The position numbers and the translations under genes were made by a program. From Candidatus Latescibacterota bacterium (GTDB lineage Bacteria; Latescibacterota; UBA2968; GCA-2709665), in NCBI GenBank assembly GCA_021295655.1, contig JAGWBX010000003.1:1-64000 (forward strand): a stretch of DNA of 64,000 nt. Direction: 5' to 3'. This document shows, piece by piece, positions 52,248-61,141 of the stretch. The notes beneath the pieces are model-generated. The model made no database searches and was not told the origin of the DNA. It worked only from the letters and a program-made list of their open reading frames with translations. How positions within the stretch are numbered: position 1 is the stretch's first letter; each line of letters starts with the position of its first letter.

Positions 52248-53408
52248 CTACTGATCTACAACCGATCCGTCCACGTGCAGTCTCGTAACCATCATTCCCT
52301 CGTCCAGCAGCGGCCGGTGCGAAAGGAACGGGTAATTCTCCATTGCGCCTTCCACGAGTTCAACGCCGATGCCGGGCGCATCCGGGATGATCAGGAATCC
52401 ATCCTCAAGTTCGAGGATCCCGGATACAATTTCGCTTTTTGGCGGCTCGCCTTCGCCCCTCGGGTACTCCTGCAACGCAAAATTGGGAATGCAGGCCGCA
52501 AGTTGAACGCACGCGGCCGTACTCACCGGACTGAGCGGGTTATGCGGCACCACGTCCACGTAGTGCGCCTCGGCGAGGGCCGCGATCTTCTTGCAGTGGG
52601 TGATGCCGCCGGCCATGCAGACGTCCGGCCTTACGTAATGGACCGCGTTGCGCGTGAGGAGCATTTCGAACTCGTAGATGGTGTGAATTCGTTCCCCCGT
52701 GGCGATGGGGACCGCGATCTTCTTCGCGACTTCGGCCATGGCGTCGAGGTTGTCCGGACGGATGGGATCCTCATAGAAAAACGGGCGGTAGGGCTCGATA
52801 GCCCTTCCCAGCACGATCGCCTCGGCCGGGTCCAGCCGCCGGTGGATCTCAATGCACAGGTCCACCTCGTCGCCAACGGCCTCGCGGTACGCCGCCACCG
52901 TCTGAACGGCATCCTGAATCTTGTCCGTGTGGGTCTTGAAGTAGGGTACACTCCGGGATTCATCCAGAAAGGGCGTCATGTGACCCACGGCGGTAAATCC
53001 CTCCGCCTTTGCCCGCACGCAGCCTTCCAGAAGCTCTTCTTTCGTACGTCCGATCACGTGACCGTAGACACGGGCCTTGTCCCGGCACTTGCCGCCCAGT
53101 AGCTGGTAGGCCGGCACGCCGAAAAACTTGCCCGCAATGTCCCAGAGGGCGATATCAATTGCGCTCAACGCTCCCATTATGGCCGCACCGCGAAAATGCG
53201 TACACCGGTACAGTACCTGCCAGTGGTGTTCGATGCGCAGAGGATCCTTACCGATCAGGTATTCCCTGAAGCTCTTTACCACCTCCCCGGAGGCCTCGAG
53301 GTATCCCCATGCGCCCGATTCACCCAGCCCCACGATCCCTTCATCAGTATGAACCTGGACGAAGAGATATCGATCGATCGGCAGCACCTTTACGTCGGTA
53401 ATCTTCAT
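52248..53408 (-). CDS. Enolase-superfamily (mandelate racemase-like) sugar-acid dehydratase
   Basis: 386 residues from ATG 53408 (GGAG upstream). N-terminal capping domain (MKITDVKVLPIDRYLFVQVHTDEG), then the barrel with metal ligands in the series CIEIHRRLDPAEA, FFYEDPIRPDNLDAM and IATGERIHTIYEFE, and VVPHNPLSPVSTAA. This is the galactonate/mannonate dehydratase-like subgroup. First gene of the minus-strand cluster, implying that a hexonate-type acid is an intermediate. Confidence 0.92.
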   Translation of the reverse strand: MKITDVKVLPIDRYLFVQVHTDEGIVGLGESGAWGYLEASGEVVKSFREYLIGKDPLRIEHHWQVLYRCTHFRGAAIMGALSAIDIALWDIAGKFFGVPAYQLLGGKCRDKARVYGHVIGRTKEELLEGCVRAKAEGFTAVGHMTPFLDESRSVPYFKTHTDKIQDAVQTVAAYREAVGDEVDLCIEIHRRLDPAEAIVLGRAIEPYRPFFYEDPIRPDNLDAMAEVAKKIAVPIATGERIHTIYEFEMLLTRNAVHYVRPDVCMAGGITHCKKIAALAEAHYVDVVPHNPLSPVSTAACVQLAACIPNFALQEYPRGEGEPPKSEIVSGILELEDGFLIIPDAPGIGVELVEGAMENYPFLSHRPLLDEGMMVTRLHVDGSVVDQ

Positions 53409-53985
53409 ATGTTCATCTCCGTAAGAAACTGAACAGAGCCGAGTCGTTGCGGACCGCACCCGACAGGGGAATGGAAGTTGACCTTTCTTGCTTTTCAGAA
53501 GGTTATGTGATATACTTGGATCGCCAACTATGTTGAATAATGGGTGGGAATCCAGCAGATTGCGGTGCGCGTGGTCAAACTGTCCACGGTGCTGGCTGTG
53601 GGAATTATGGTTGGGAGGTCGCTCCGTTTTTCACACGGATTTCTCCGTCTGATGCCGGGCTGCATTGGGGGGAATTACATACCGCGTAAGGTAACCTTAT
53701 GGCATCCGAAGAGCAACAAGATTGACTACCTGGCGGTGTACGGATTCACATCAGCCGCGCGAGCTTTTTTTTCCGGCATCTGATCGCGAAGGACTGGAAA
53801 AAAGCAACCGGTGACCCTCGAAGAGATAAAGAGCGTTGTTTCGGTGAATCGCGCTGCATTTGACTATTCGCCGCAACCTGGGTCGGCCCTAGGGCGTTGA
53901 GCAGTTGTCCAACGACATGGTATCTATGAATAGCGAGAGACCGATTCGCAAAATGTTGTTCGATCCGCACGCCTGATTTAAAAAA
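53409..53985. other. 577-bp region without a clear gene
   Basis: A plus-strand promoter-like element (TTGCTT 53488-53493, 17 bp, TATACT 53511-53516) points toward the HipA-like gene 470 bp away. An open frame from GTG 53544 to 53783 has no family resemblance or ribosome-binding site. The stretch before the kinase gene contains an A/T-rich segment (53973-53986). It may be a remnant left by insertion of the HipA-like cassette. Confidence 0.4.
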
Positions 53986-54888
53986 ATGGGCAAATCCCCT
54001 TGCTATTTTGAGGTAAAGGAAGTAAGACAAGAGTGGATCCTCGATCCCGAGGAAATGGGAAGCAAGAGGAAGTTCTGGTTTCGCCGTCCAGGAGAAGGCG
54101 AAAGCGAGTGGCTCTTCAAATATCCGCGGGAGGATACCGGGGAGCACTGGGCGGAGAAGATCGCTGCTGAGATCGCCGAACTGCTGGACATTCGACACGC
54201 GACGGTAGAATTTGCGATTTTTGAAGGTGTGCGAGGATCTGTAACGGAGTCGTTCGTGGATGATGAACAGGAATTGGTCCACGGCAACCAAATGTTGGAA
54301 TGGTTTGTTCGCGATTACGTAGCCGGAAGGAAATACGGTCAGTCGAGTCATACGCTGAAGAATATCTGGCAAGTAATGGACGAGGTTTTCGTAGAATCTG
54401 AAGCAAAGATGCAAGGGAAACTCTGCATCGCAGAATACCTTGTTCTGGACGCACTGATTGGCAATACCGATCGTCATCATGAGAACTGGGGAATTCTGTT
54501 TGATCTTGGCGTCGTAGACTTGGAGTGGTTGCTGGCACCGTCTTTCGATCATGCGTCCTCGTTGGGCCGAGAGCTTCGAGACGAGCGTCGCAGCAGGCTT
54601 TTGGATGAGAATAGGGTAGGCGACTATGTCGAAAAAGGGCACGGGGCGATTTTCTGGTCGGAGGAAGACCAGCGCGGCCCTGGTCCACTCGAACTCGCTC
54701 GGCGTTCAACTCGCAGCTTTCCAGATTTCTTCCTTCCTGCAATAGAGAACCTCAAAAGCCTGAGTCAAGAATCCTTGATTGAACTTGTGGACCGCGTGCC
54801 CTGCAGTTGGATGTCACCTTTGGCGAGAAAGTTCGCCATTGCGCAGATGCGCTATAGTATTGAGCAGTTAGGAGGGCTTGTTCAGTGA
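53986..54888 (+). CDS. HipA-like serine/threonine kinase
   Basis: 300 residues. Kinase features of the HipA C-terminal fold: ATP-binding Lys in WLFKYPRED (residue 45), the catalytic segment IGNTDRHHENWGIL (160-167, D162 and N167), and metal-binding Asp188 in LAPSFDHASSLG. It lacks the HipA N-terminal subdomain; a matching N-terminal-like region is in the next protein. No helix-turn-helix HipB gene is present. GTG of the next gene overlaps its stop (GTGA). The region is about 50% GC at 54181-54240, lower than its neighbours, consistent with acquisition. Confidence 0.85.
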   Translation: MGKSPCYFEVKEVRQEWILDPEEMGSKRKFWFRRPGEGESEWLFKYPREDTGEHWAEKIAAEIAELLDIRHATVEFAIFEGVRGSVTESFVDDEQELVHGNQMLEWFVRDYVAGRKYGQSSHTLKNIWQVMDEVFVESEAKMQGKLCIAEYLVLDALIGNTDRHHENWGILFDLGVVDLEWLLAPSFDHASSLGRELRDERRSRLLDENRVGDYVEKGHGAIFWSEEDQRGPGPLELARRSTRSFPDFFLPAIENLKSLSQESLIELVDRVPCSWMSPLARKFAIAQMRYSIEQLGGLVQ

Positions 54889-55637
54889 GTGTTAGAACTT
54901 TATATCTAGCGTGGCAGCACAAAAAAGAACCGAGCAGGCAGTGGTTTCCCGTGGGCCGTTTGGACGCCGACATCAAACGGCCGTTGTATCGCTTTCGCTA
55001 CATTGGCGGTGCAAAGCAGGCGCAGCAAAAGGCAGGATTTCTGCCACTGATCGAGTTTCCCAAATTGGATAAAGGGTATGAGTCCTCGGAACTCTTTCCG
55101 CTTTTTCAAAACCGGGTTATTAACCGGGCGCGACCTGATTTTGCCGATTATCTCAGTTATCTCGATTTGCAAGAGGAGGCTGATCCCATTGAGATTCTGT
55201 CGACGAGCGGCGGCTCCCGGGTGACCGATACCTACGAGGTTTTTCCCAAACTCGAAAGAGACGAAGACGGTAGTTTCGTCTGCAGGTTCTTCCTGCACGG
55301 CTGGCGGCACGTCAATGAATCCGCTCAGAAGCGGATCGAGTGCCTTGAAGCCGGCGACCAGCTCTACGTGACGCTTGAGTTGACCAATCCGAAGACCGGT
55401 CTGGCTGTGCAAATCCAGACCGCTGATGACTACTTTATGATCGGATGGACGCCACGTTACCTGGTGAACGATTTTGTCAAGGCAATGGCTGAGTCGCCCG
55501 GAGATTATCGCGCCAGGGTGGTTCGCGTGAATCCGTTACCTGCGCCATCGAAACAGCGCGTTCTGATCGAGATGAAGGCACGGTGGAAAAAGCACAAACC
55601 GATGATGAGCAAGGACTTTGTTCCACTCGTCGGGTAG
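54885..55637 (+). CDS. HIRAN-domain protein paired with the HipA-like kinase
   Basis: 250 residues from GTG 54885. N-terminal half (LYLAWQHKKEPSRQWFPVGRL, YRFRYIGGAKQAQQKAGFLP, LFPLFQNRVINRARPDF) resembles the HipA N-subdomain 1. The C-terminal part (about 160-245: LYVTLELTNPKTGLAVQIQT, DDYFMIGWTPRYLVNDFV, ARVVRVNP) is a HIRAN domain, which in helicases binds 3' DNA ends. Translationally coupled to the kinase, so probably its regulator or targeting subunit. Confidence 0.78.
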   Translation: MSVRTLYLAWQHKKEPSRQWFPVGRLDADIKRPLYRFRYIGGAKQAQQKAGFLPLIEFPKLDKGYESSELFPLFQNRVINRARPDFADYLSYLDLQEEADPIEILSTSGGSRVTDTYEVFPKLERDEDGSFVCRFFLHGWRHVNESAQKRIECLEAGDQLYVTLELTNPKTGLAVQIQTADDYFMIGWTPRYLVNDFVKAMAESPGDYRARVVRVNPLPAPSKQRVLIEMKARWKKHKPMMSKDFVPLVG

Positions 55638-55697
55638 GAAGCGAAACTAAGGGCGATCGGCAGCGGTTTTATTTAATCCACAATAGGGAGACAGCGT

Positions 55698-56132
55698 ATG
55701 TACAAGGAACTGTTATTCGGCGGTGCGGAGATCGATTCCGACAAGGCGAATCTGGGATTGGCGATCCTGAGGGTCATTGCCGGGTTGAGTATGGCATTCG
55801 GACACGGAATCGGGAAGATCCCGCCGTCCCCCGGGCTCGTGGCCGGTACGGCGAAACTTGGATTTCCACTGCCCGAATTTTTCGCCTGGGCGGCCGCGTT
55901 CGGGGAATTCGGGGGCGGATTGATGCTGGCGTTGGGACTGCTCACGCGGCCGGGCACGGCCTTGATGGGATTCACGATGATGGTGGCCGCATTCGGCGTA
56001 CACGCGGCCGATCCGTTCGGCAGGAAGGAAATGGCGCTGCTTTACCTGGCCGTTGCGGTGATGTTCCTGCTGGTGGGCTCCGGAAAGTACGGCGTGGACG
56101 CCTGTATCAGGTCGCGACTCAATCGTTCCTGA
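55698..56132 (+). CDS. DoxX-family membrane protein
   Basis: 144 residues, four membrane segments: LGLAILRVIAGLSMAFGHGIGKI, FFAWAAAFGEFGGGLMLALGLL, GFTMMVAAFGVHAADPFG, ALLYLAVAVMFLLVGSGKYG. The last phrase (GSGKYGVDA) is the usual DoxX ending. DoxX-like proteins are linked to redox/quinone or sulfur chemistry; no specific role is evident. GGGAGAC precedes the ATG. Ends 48 nt from a convergent glycosidase-like gene. Confidence 0.88.
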   Translation: MYKELLFGGAEIDSDKANLGLAILRVIAGLSMAFGHGIGKIPPSPGLVAGTAKLGFPLPEFFAWAAAFGEFGGGLMLALGLLTRPGTALMGFTMMVAAFGVHAADPFGRKEMALLYLAVAVMFLLVGSGKYGVDACIRSRLNRS

Positions 56133-56180
56133 TTTCTGGATAGAATTCCCGCATAAGCCATCGCCGGTGCGTCCGACCGG

Positions 56181-58283
56181 TCACACGGATGCGAGGGAAA
56201 ATGCATACACCTTAAGGAAGTCCTCGGTGGTCAGGTTGACGTCGATTTCCACCGATCGGCCATTCTGTCTGGCTTCCAGGACCGGTTGGTCCGACACCAG
56301 TTCCCGGACCTCTGTGCATTGTTTGCCCTCCGGCAACCGCGCTTCGACCTGAAACGCGCCGGGTTCTCTGAAATACGACGGCACCGTCACCAGGATCAGG
56401 TCCTCGCCTACCGAGGGCATGATCTCCACGGTCGGTTTCCAGCGAATATCCAGCGGTCTGACCTCCTGCAAAGGCACCCTCGGCGGAAAGCCCTTCGCGA
56501 CCACAGGCAGCCGGTCGTCTATCAGCGACAAGATCAACTGCGCGACAACCTGGCGAGTAAAGCTGAGGACGGTGGTGCCCGTTGGTCTCAGATCCAGCCA
56601 CCGGGACGGGATGCCCGCAACGAAGACGCCGTTGCCCTTACCCACGCGCTTCAACGTCAGAGCCGGGCGCGACGTTGGGGATCCCGCTTCCTCGAAAACC
56701 GCCAGCACATCCACGTTGCCCTCCGTCTCCACTCCCACCGCCAGGTCCAGCCCGAGTACCGGACGGTTTTTGCCCTTCCAGGGGTCCCACGCGGTTCTTT
56801 CATCCGGCCACGGGAGGTTGTCGAACGCCTCGTGGTCGCTGGCTGGCTGGAAGATCCGGGAATCCCCACCGGGTGTACACGACGATATACCGAATGCCTC
56901 GCTGAGAAACAGTCCGTCTGACGGGCGTCCGATCTCGTCCCTTGTGGCCGTTTCCCCCGCCGCCACCAGCGTGCCGCCGTTTCGCACGTACGACAGGAGC
57001 GCATCCCGCTGGCGGTCCGACAGGCAGGAGGCATTGGGGAGAACGACCACCGGATACCGATCAAGGTATTCGGGAACCAGCTTCGACGAAGGCAGATAAC
57101 CGTGGGACATTCCATAGTGAGCGGCCATCTGTCCCATGGAAAACATCCGGTTCATGCGCCAATTCTCGCGGCCCCTCGCGGGCAAGGACTCGTCGTAACA
57201 CTGTGTTTCCAGACTGTCCACTACGGCTACGGAGACCACGGGTTCGGTACGTTCGAAGTAAGGGTCCAGACGAAACGCGTCCTGGAAGGTCCGGTGCATC
57301 GGCGACACCCGCTGGAGCCGGTACGTGTAGGTTGTCACGCGATCCACGCCGAGGGCCGGTGGCACCACGGCCTGCCACCATCCGTCCCGTTCGTCCAGCG
57401 GCCGGTGGAATTCCGGGTGCGACATGCCCTGCGCCAGCATGACGCTTACCTTGTCATCTCCCAGCGTAAAGCCCTGAAGGAAACGGCAGCACTCGCTCAG
57501 GAAGATTTCAGGAGGCGTAAACAGCCCGCTGCCCACCGCCGGCAACACGCACGTGTAGTAGGCATCCACGGCCAGTCCGTCTATGGCTTCGACCATGCCG
57601 TCGATGTCCATGCCGCATACCCAGGGGTTGATGTCCCAGAAGGGCTGCGGGCCGCTCTGAAAAACCGCACGGACCCGGTGATCCCGGTTCAGGGCTGTTT
57701 TCATCTTTCCGTGCACGTCGTTCCAACGATTGAAACGCCAGGTGACCAGGCGCGCTTTTTCCTCCAGGTCACTGAACGGCGGCATGGGCATGCGCCCGCC
57801 GAATTCGCGTTCCCAGTCTGACTGGCAGGTCCGGCAATAGCAGGCCAGCAGATCCATGTCCCTTCCGAAATACGCTTCGTCGTTCACCCACACTTCCGTG
57901 AGATTCGGAATCTTGCCCAGCCTTTCCAGGAAATCCATGTACCGCTTCTGAAACACCTCGTTGTACGGACATCCCCACACGGCCGGCAGGTTACCAAGTT
58001 CCTCGTGGTCCGCATCCTTGCTGAACACGGCCTTCTGTTCGGGGTGCTCGGCCAGGTGCTGGTAAGCGTATTTCATGAAACCGGTAAACGTGGAGACCTC
58101 GAGGCCCTGTTCCGCCGCTCTCCCGGCTACCTCTTCTACGGCTGCTTCGTGGCCGATTACGGCCGCCACGGTCACCTCGTGGTAACCCAGGCCGGCCACC
58201 TCCGGAATCTCGTCCACGAGGGACTCCGGCCGGTTCCTGTAGTCCTGTAGGAAGGCGATTCGCTGGATCTTTCGTGGTTTCAT
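56181..58283 (-). CDS. Glycoside-hydrolase-like protein with beta-galactosidase-trimerisation-like domain (copy 2)
   Basis: 700 residues from ATG 58283 (GGGAGGT upstream). Same layout as copy 1 (47216-49237): TIM-barrel-like part with VWVNDEAYFGRDMDLLACYC and the Cys cluster ACYCRTCQSDW, middle YPVVVLPNASCLSDRQRDAL (GATase-like) and GGTLVAAGETATRDEIG, beta C-terminal domain. Together with the toroid enzymes downstream it forms a second carbohydrate cluster. No signal peptide. Confidence 0.68.
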   Translation of the reverse strand: MKPRKIQRIAFLQDYRNRPESLVDEIPEVAGLGYHEVTVAAVIGHEAAVEEVAGRAAEQGLEVSTFTGFMKYAYQHLAEHPEQKAVFSKDADHEELGNLPAVWGCPYNEVFQKRYMDFLERLGKIPNLTEVWVNDEAYFGRDMDLLACYCRTCQSDWEREFGGRMPMPPFSDLEEKARLVTWRFNRWNDVHGKMKTALNRDHRVRAVFQSGPQPFWDINPWVCGMDIDGMVEAIDGLAVDAYYTCVLPAVGSGLFTPPEIFLSECCRFLQGFTLGDDKVSVMLAQGMSHPEFHRPLDERDGWWQAVVPPALGVDRVTTYTYRLQRVSPMHRTFQDAFRLDPYFERTEPVVSVAVVDSLETQCYDESLPARGRENWRMNRMFSMGQMAAHYGMSHGYLPSSKLVPEYLDRYPVVVLPNASCLSDRQRDALLSYVRNGGTLVAAGETATRDEIGRPSDGLFLSEAFGISSCTPGGDSRIFQPASDHEAFDNLPWPDERTAWDPWKGKNRPVLGLDLAVGVETEGNVDVLAVFEEAGSPTSRPALTLKRVGKGNGVFVAGIPSRWLDLRPTGTTVLSFTRQVVAQLILSLIDDRLPVVAKGFPPRVPLQEVRPLDIRWKPTVEIMPSVGEDLILVTVPSYFREPGAFQVEARLPEGKQCTEVRELVSDQPVLEARQNGRSVEIDVNLTTEDFLKVYAFSLASV

Positions 58284-58412
58284 CGGGACCTCCCGTGCCC
58301 GGGTTCGCATCCAACGCGCCCCAACGTCCGGACCCCTAAAGTGTGAACATCGTCTTTTTGCAGACCGGTCGGTTTCTTGATGGCGAAAAATCGGTTCTGC
58401 ACTTGAATCCGC

Positions 58413-59651
58413 TTACCAGTATCCGCGCCACCGGCCTTCCCAGTATCCCCAAAGCCACCCGGTCAGGCTGTCCATATCAAGCAGTCTCGTCTCTACGAGC
58501 CATTCCGGCGGCACAGGCTGACCTTCTTCCATCGGCATGATAAACCGAAACGTGTGGAAATCCAGATTGTCCAGTATATGCCGGGCGGTGGACGCCATTG
58601 CCTCGTCCGGAAACCACGGCTGCGCCGCGACGCAAGCCCTGGCGAAGATGCCCGATCTGCCGGTTGTGGCAGGACCCGCTCTCCATAACGCGGCCGGGAG
58701 GATCTCCCGTTCACCGCTTTCCACGTCGAAGGTCCACCGGTAAGCCTGCGTCCCGTTGGGCAGAATGCCGGACCGAACCCTATCGTAGGTCTGTAGCATC
58801 AGGCCACGCCAAAGTTGGTGGTTTCCCGGGTCGAACGCCATCAACAGCGCCGGGAGGTATAGCGCGCGCCAGCCGATTCCGCCGGTCAGCTTTCCCGTGG
58901 GGCGCTCGAACCGGACGCTCGTATCGCAGGCATCGTACCATCTCTGGATTTCTCCGAGATATTTCGGATCTCCGGTGGCCTGCCAGGCCAGGTAGAGCAG
59001 GGGCGTATGGATGATGGCGTAGGACCAGGTGGCATTCGCCCAATCCTTACCCAGGATGGATTCCACCAGCGATTCATAGCTATAACCGAAATATCCGTGC
59101 GGGGAGACGTAGTTCCATCTGATGTCGAACTCGGCCATGTCCACAAGGATTTCGTCGATAGCGGCGAGGTCCCCGGATGGCGCAATGGGGCGGTACGCGG
59201 CCAGCCCCACCAGAATGCATTGCACCTGATCGCCGGAGGACTGTTTGCTGTACACGCCCCCATAAGGCTTGCACATATATCCCCGTTCGCCCTTCGCGAC
59301 CCCCAGCCCGTGGATATACCTGAGGGCGCCGAACGTGCGCCGGCAGATGGCCAGGACCCCGGGCTCGCCGTCACACCGGTACCGGTAACTCATGGCGCCG
59401 AGATACCAGGCCGTGTCCGTGGGCGTATTCTCCCAGGCCCGCCAGACGTGCATCGGCGGCATTCCAATTTCGGCCTCCGTCTTTCCCTGGAGGTGCCGGT
59501 GGCGGTACGCGCCGCGGTAGTCCTGCTCTGACGGCAGTTGATAATCGCCGGCGCGCACCAGCATGGGCAGCATGCCGTGATCCTGCACGAGGCGGTCCTC
59601 GACGACGGACTGAATCCTGTTTGCCTTCGTTTCGAGCTCCGCGTCGGTCAT
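58413..59651 (-). CDS. Predicted alpha/alpha-toroid glycosidase-like protein
   Basis: 412 residues. Rich in Trp/Tyr-containing helices separated by glycine turns: VWRAWENTPTDTAWYLGAMS, YMCKPYGGVYSKQSSGDQ, TWSYAIIHTPLLYLAWQATG, GGIGWRALYLPALLMAFD, WLWGYWEGRWRGYW. This spacing fits a six-hairpin toroid as in many glycosidases and lyases, but no catalytic motif can be named. GGGAG precedes ATG 59651. Follows the VOC gene and precedes the glycosidase-like gene on the same strand. Confidence 0.6.
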   Translation of the reverse strand: MTDAELETKANRIQSVVEDRLVQDHGMLPMLVRAGDYQLPSEQDYRGAYRHRHLQGKTEAEIGMPPMHVWRAWENTPTDTAWYLGAMSYRYRCDGEPGVLAICRRTFGALRYIHGLGVAKGERGYMCKPYGGVYSKQSSGDQVQCILVGLAAYRPIAPSGDLAAIDEILVDMAEFDIRWNYVSPHGYFGYSYESLVESILGKDWANATWSYAIIHTPLLYLAWQATGDPKYLGEIQRWYDACDTSVRFERPTGKLTGGIGWRALYLPALLMAFDPGNHQLWRGLMLQTYDRVRSGILPNGTQAYRWTFDVESGEREILPAALWRAGPATTGRSGIFARACVAAQPWFPDEAMASTARHILDNLDFHTFRFIMPMEEGQPVPPEWLVETRLLDMDSLTGWLWGYWEGRWRGYW

Positions 59652-59732
59652 CCGGCGTCTCCCGTGCCCATCCGGCTTTCCTCCGGTTCGTGACGACTTC
59701 GACTGCTGATATCGATCGGAAGCTCGTCACCT

Positions 59733-60149
59733 TCATTCCACATCCGACAATTTCGTCTCCTCCGGGACATCCGTGGCGCTTTCGAAGGACAGGTTGAACC
59801 CGTCGGGGTCTGAAACGGACGTGACCCACATTCTGTTGCCGACTTGCGGTTCAGAGGCGTCCACGCCACGAGATTTGATGTCCCTGTAATATCCGACGGC
59901 ATCGTCGCAGAAAAAGAAAAGCGAAACACCTTCGCCTTTGTTCTCACCGAACTGCCGCGAATCGTGGCCTTCGGTTCTGAATTCCTGGAGCATCACCGCC
60001 GCCTTGCCGATGCGCAACATGCACCATCTGACCACGCCTTCGTCCACCCACTTTCCTTCCATCCTGAAGCGCAGTCCGTCGACGTAGAACGCCAGTGATT
60101 TCTGCATGTCTTTCACCGCGAAAAAAGGGACGACTTCACGAACTTCCAT
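59733..60149 (-). CDS. VOC-superfamily (glyoxalase/dioxygenase-fold) protein 1
   Basis: 138 residues: VVPFFAVKDMQKSLAFYVDGL, then RWCMLRIGKAAVMLQEF and VSLFFFCDDAVGYYRDI, ending VTSVSDPDGFNLSFESA. This is a complete betaalphabetabetabeta pair typical of VOC enzymes. Metal ligands not obvious. Start ATG 60149 with AGGAGGAG upstream. Possibly an epimerase or bleomycin-resistance-like protein; unknown. Confidence 0.86.
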   Translation of the reverse strand: MEVREVVPFFAVKDMQKSLAFYVDGLRFRMEGKWVDEGVVRWCMLRIGKAAVMLQEFRTEGHDSRQFGENKGEGVSLFFFCDDAVGYYRDIKSRGVDASEPQVGNRMWVTSVSDPDGFNLSFESATDVPEETKLSDVE

Positions 60150-60307
60150 GCGTTTCTCCTCCTGCTTTTCGCAATCAACCTTGATTCTTCGACGTCTCTG
60201 CGGCCGTACTGCAACCTGGCAGTTTGCGGCACGTAATCAATCGGCCGCAACGCCAATTCGCTGCCCCGGGTATAGTGTCCCTCGAGGACGCCCGGCCATT
60301 TCCGAGT

Positions 60308-60664
60308 TTACCGATTCGAAATCTGCAGCGTGTTTCCGTCGGGATCCTTGAAGTCGCAGCATTCAAACTTCGACATGACATGATGTTTTCCCACGCGAAC
60401 TCCCGCTTTCCGGAGTTCCTCGCGCGCAGCGCCGACGTCTTCGACAATGAAGACGAGCTTGTTTCGATTCCGCCCGGCGCAACCGGGTTTTCCAGCGCGG
60501 TGGATGCCGATCTCCATCCCGCCGCTGGACAGTCGAACCCAGCCTTTCGGGTCGTGATCCGTTACTTCCGGAGGCATCAGGACCGCCATCCGCATCACAT
60601 CCCGGTAGAACGACACCATACGATTGACGTTATCAGTAAAGAAGATATATCGCGTTGCCAACAT
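60308..60664 (-). CDS. VOC-superfamily protein 2
   Basis: 118 residues: RYIFFTDNVNRMVSFYRDVM, MEIGIHRAGKPG, KLVFIVEDVGAAREELRKAG and DFKDPDGNTLQISNR, a typical glyoxalase/VOC fold. Separate from VOC 1 by 158 nt, same strand. Function unknown. Confidence 0.86.
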   Translation of the reverse strand: MLATRYIFFTDNVNRMVSFYRDVMRMAVLMPPEVTDHDPKGWVRLSSGGMEIGIHRAGKPGCAGRNRNKLVFIVEDVGAAREELRKAGVRVGKHHVMSKFECCDFKDPDGNTLQISNR

Positions 60665-61141
60665 TGGATGGGCCTTCCGGTTTCAGTTTCGGCTCTTTGG
60701 ACCTGCGTTGCGGACGGACACATGCATCGCCTCTCACACCTACTTTCTCTTACCTTTTCGAAACTCTCCCACCCCTCAAACGTCCCCTTTTCCCTTGCCC
60801 TTTTTCTTGCTTCGCCCAAGAAAAAGGGCGAAAAAGAAGGGCGCCGCTCAAACGCCGCCTGTCTGCGTGCGGACACGCACAGGCAGGCGGGGCTACTTTT
60901 CCGCGAACCGCCATCGTGGAAGGAACGTGAGCCGTTGACCTGAAACCCTTGCAGGCATTCCTGGACTTTCGTGCTGGACGGACTAGCGCGGAAAAGCCCC
61001 TTCCCCGCTACCGGGCGGGCGAAAGGAATTCCAGGCAGGTCAATCTCACGGATTGCCGGTGGTTCCGCCGTTTGTCTTTGGCTGTTGGTCTTTCGTTTTT
61101 GGTTCAAGCTGACGGCTGACAACTGATAGCTGAAAGCTGCT
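60665..61141. repeat. Structured intergenic region with nested inverted repeats
   Basis: 477 bp without a gene but full of palindromes. A 13-bp perfect hairpin (60797-60809 with 60817-60829, 7-nt loop). The second copy of the dispersed repeat (60857-60888). Two interlaced arm pairs: 60889-60905 with 60987-61000, and 60960-60971 with 61020-61035, each perfect except for a 3-4-nt bulge, ordered A-B-A'-B' as in a pseudoknot. Possibly an RNA element or a mobile-element remnant. Confidence 0.55.
60857..60888. repeat. Dispersed inverted repeat, copy 2
   Basis: Left arm GCCTGTCTGCGTGC (60857-60870) is identical to copy 1 at 26655-26668; right arm CACGCACAGGCAGGC (60874-60888) matches copy 1 except for its first base. 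The loop is 3 nt here and 8 nt in copy 1, so the arms rather than the loop are conserved. Confidence 0.7.

Noticed and set aside
53746-54642. Minus-strand open frame opposite the HipA-like gene
   Set aside because: No motifs; the plus strand carries an intact kinase signature and a coupled downstream gene.
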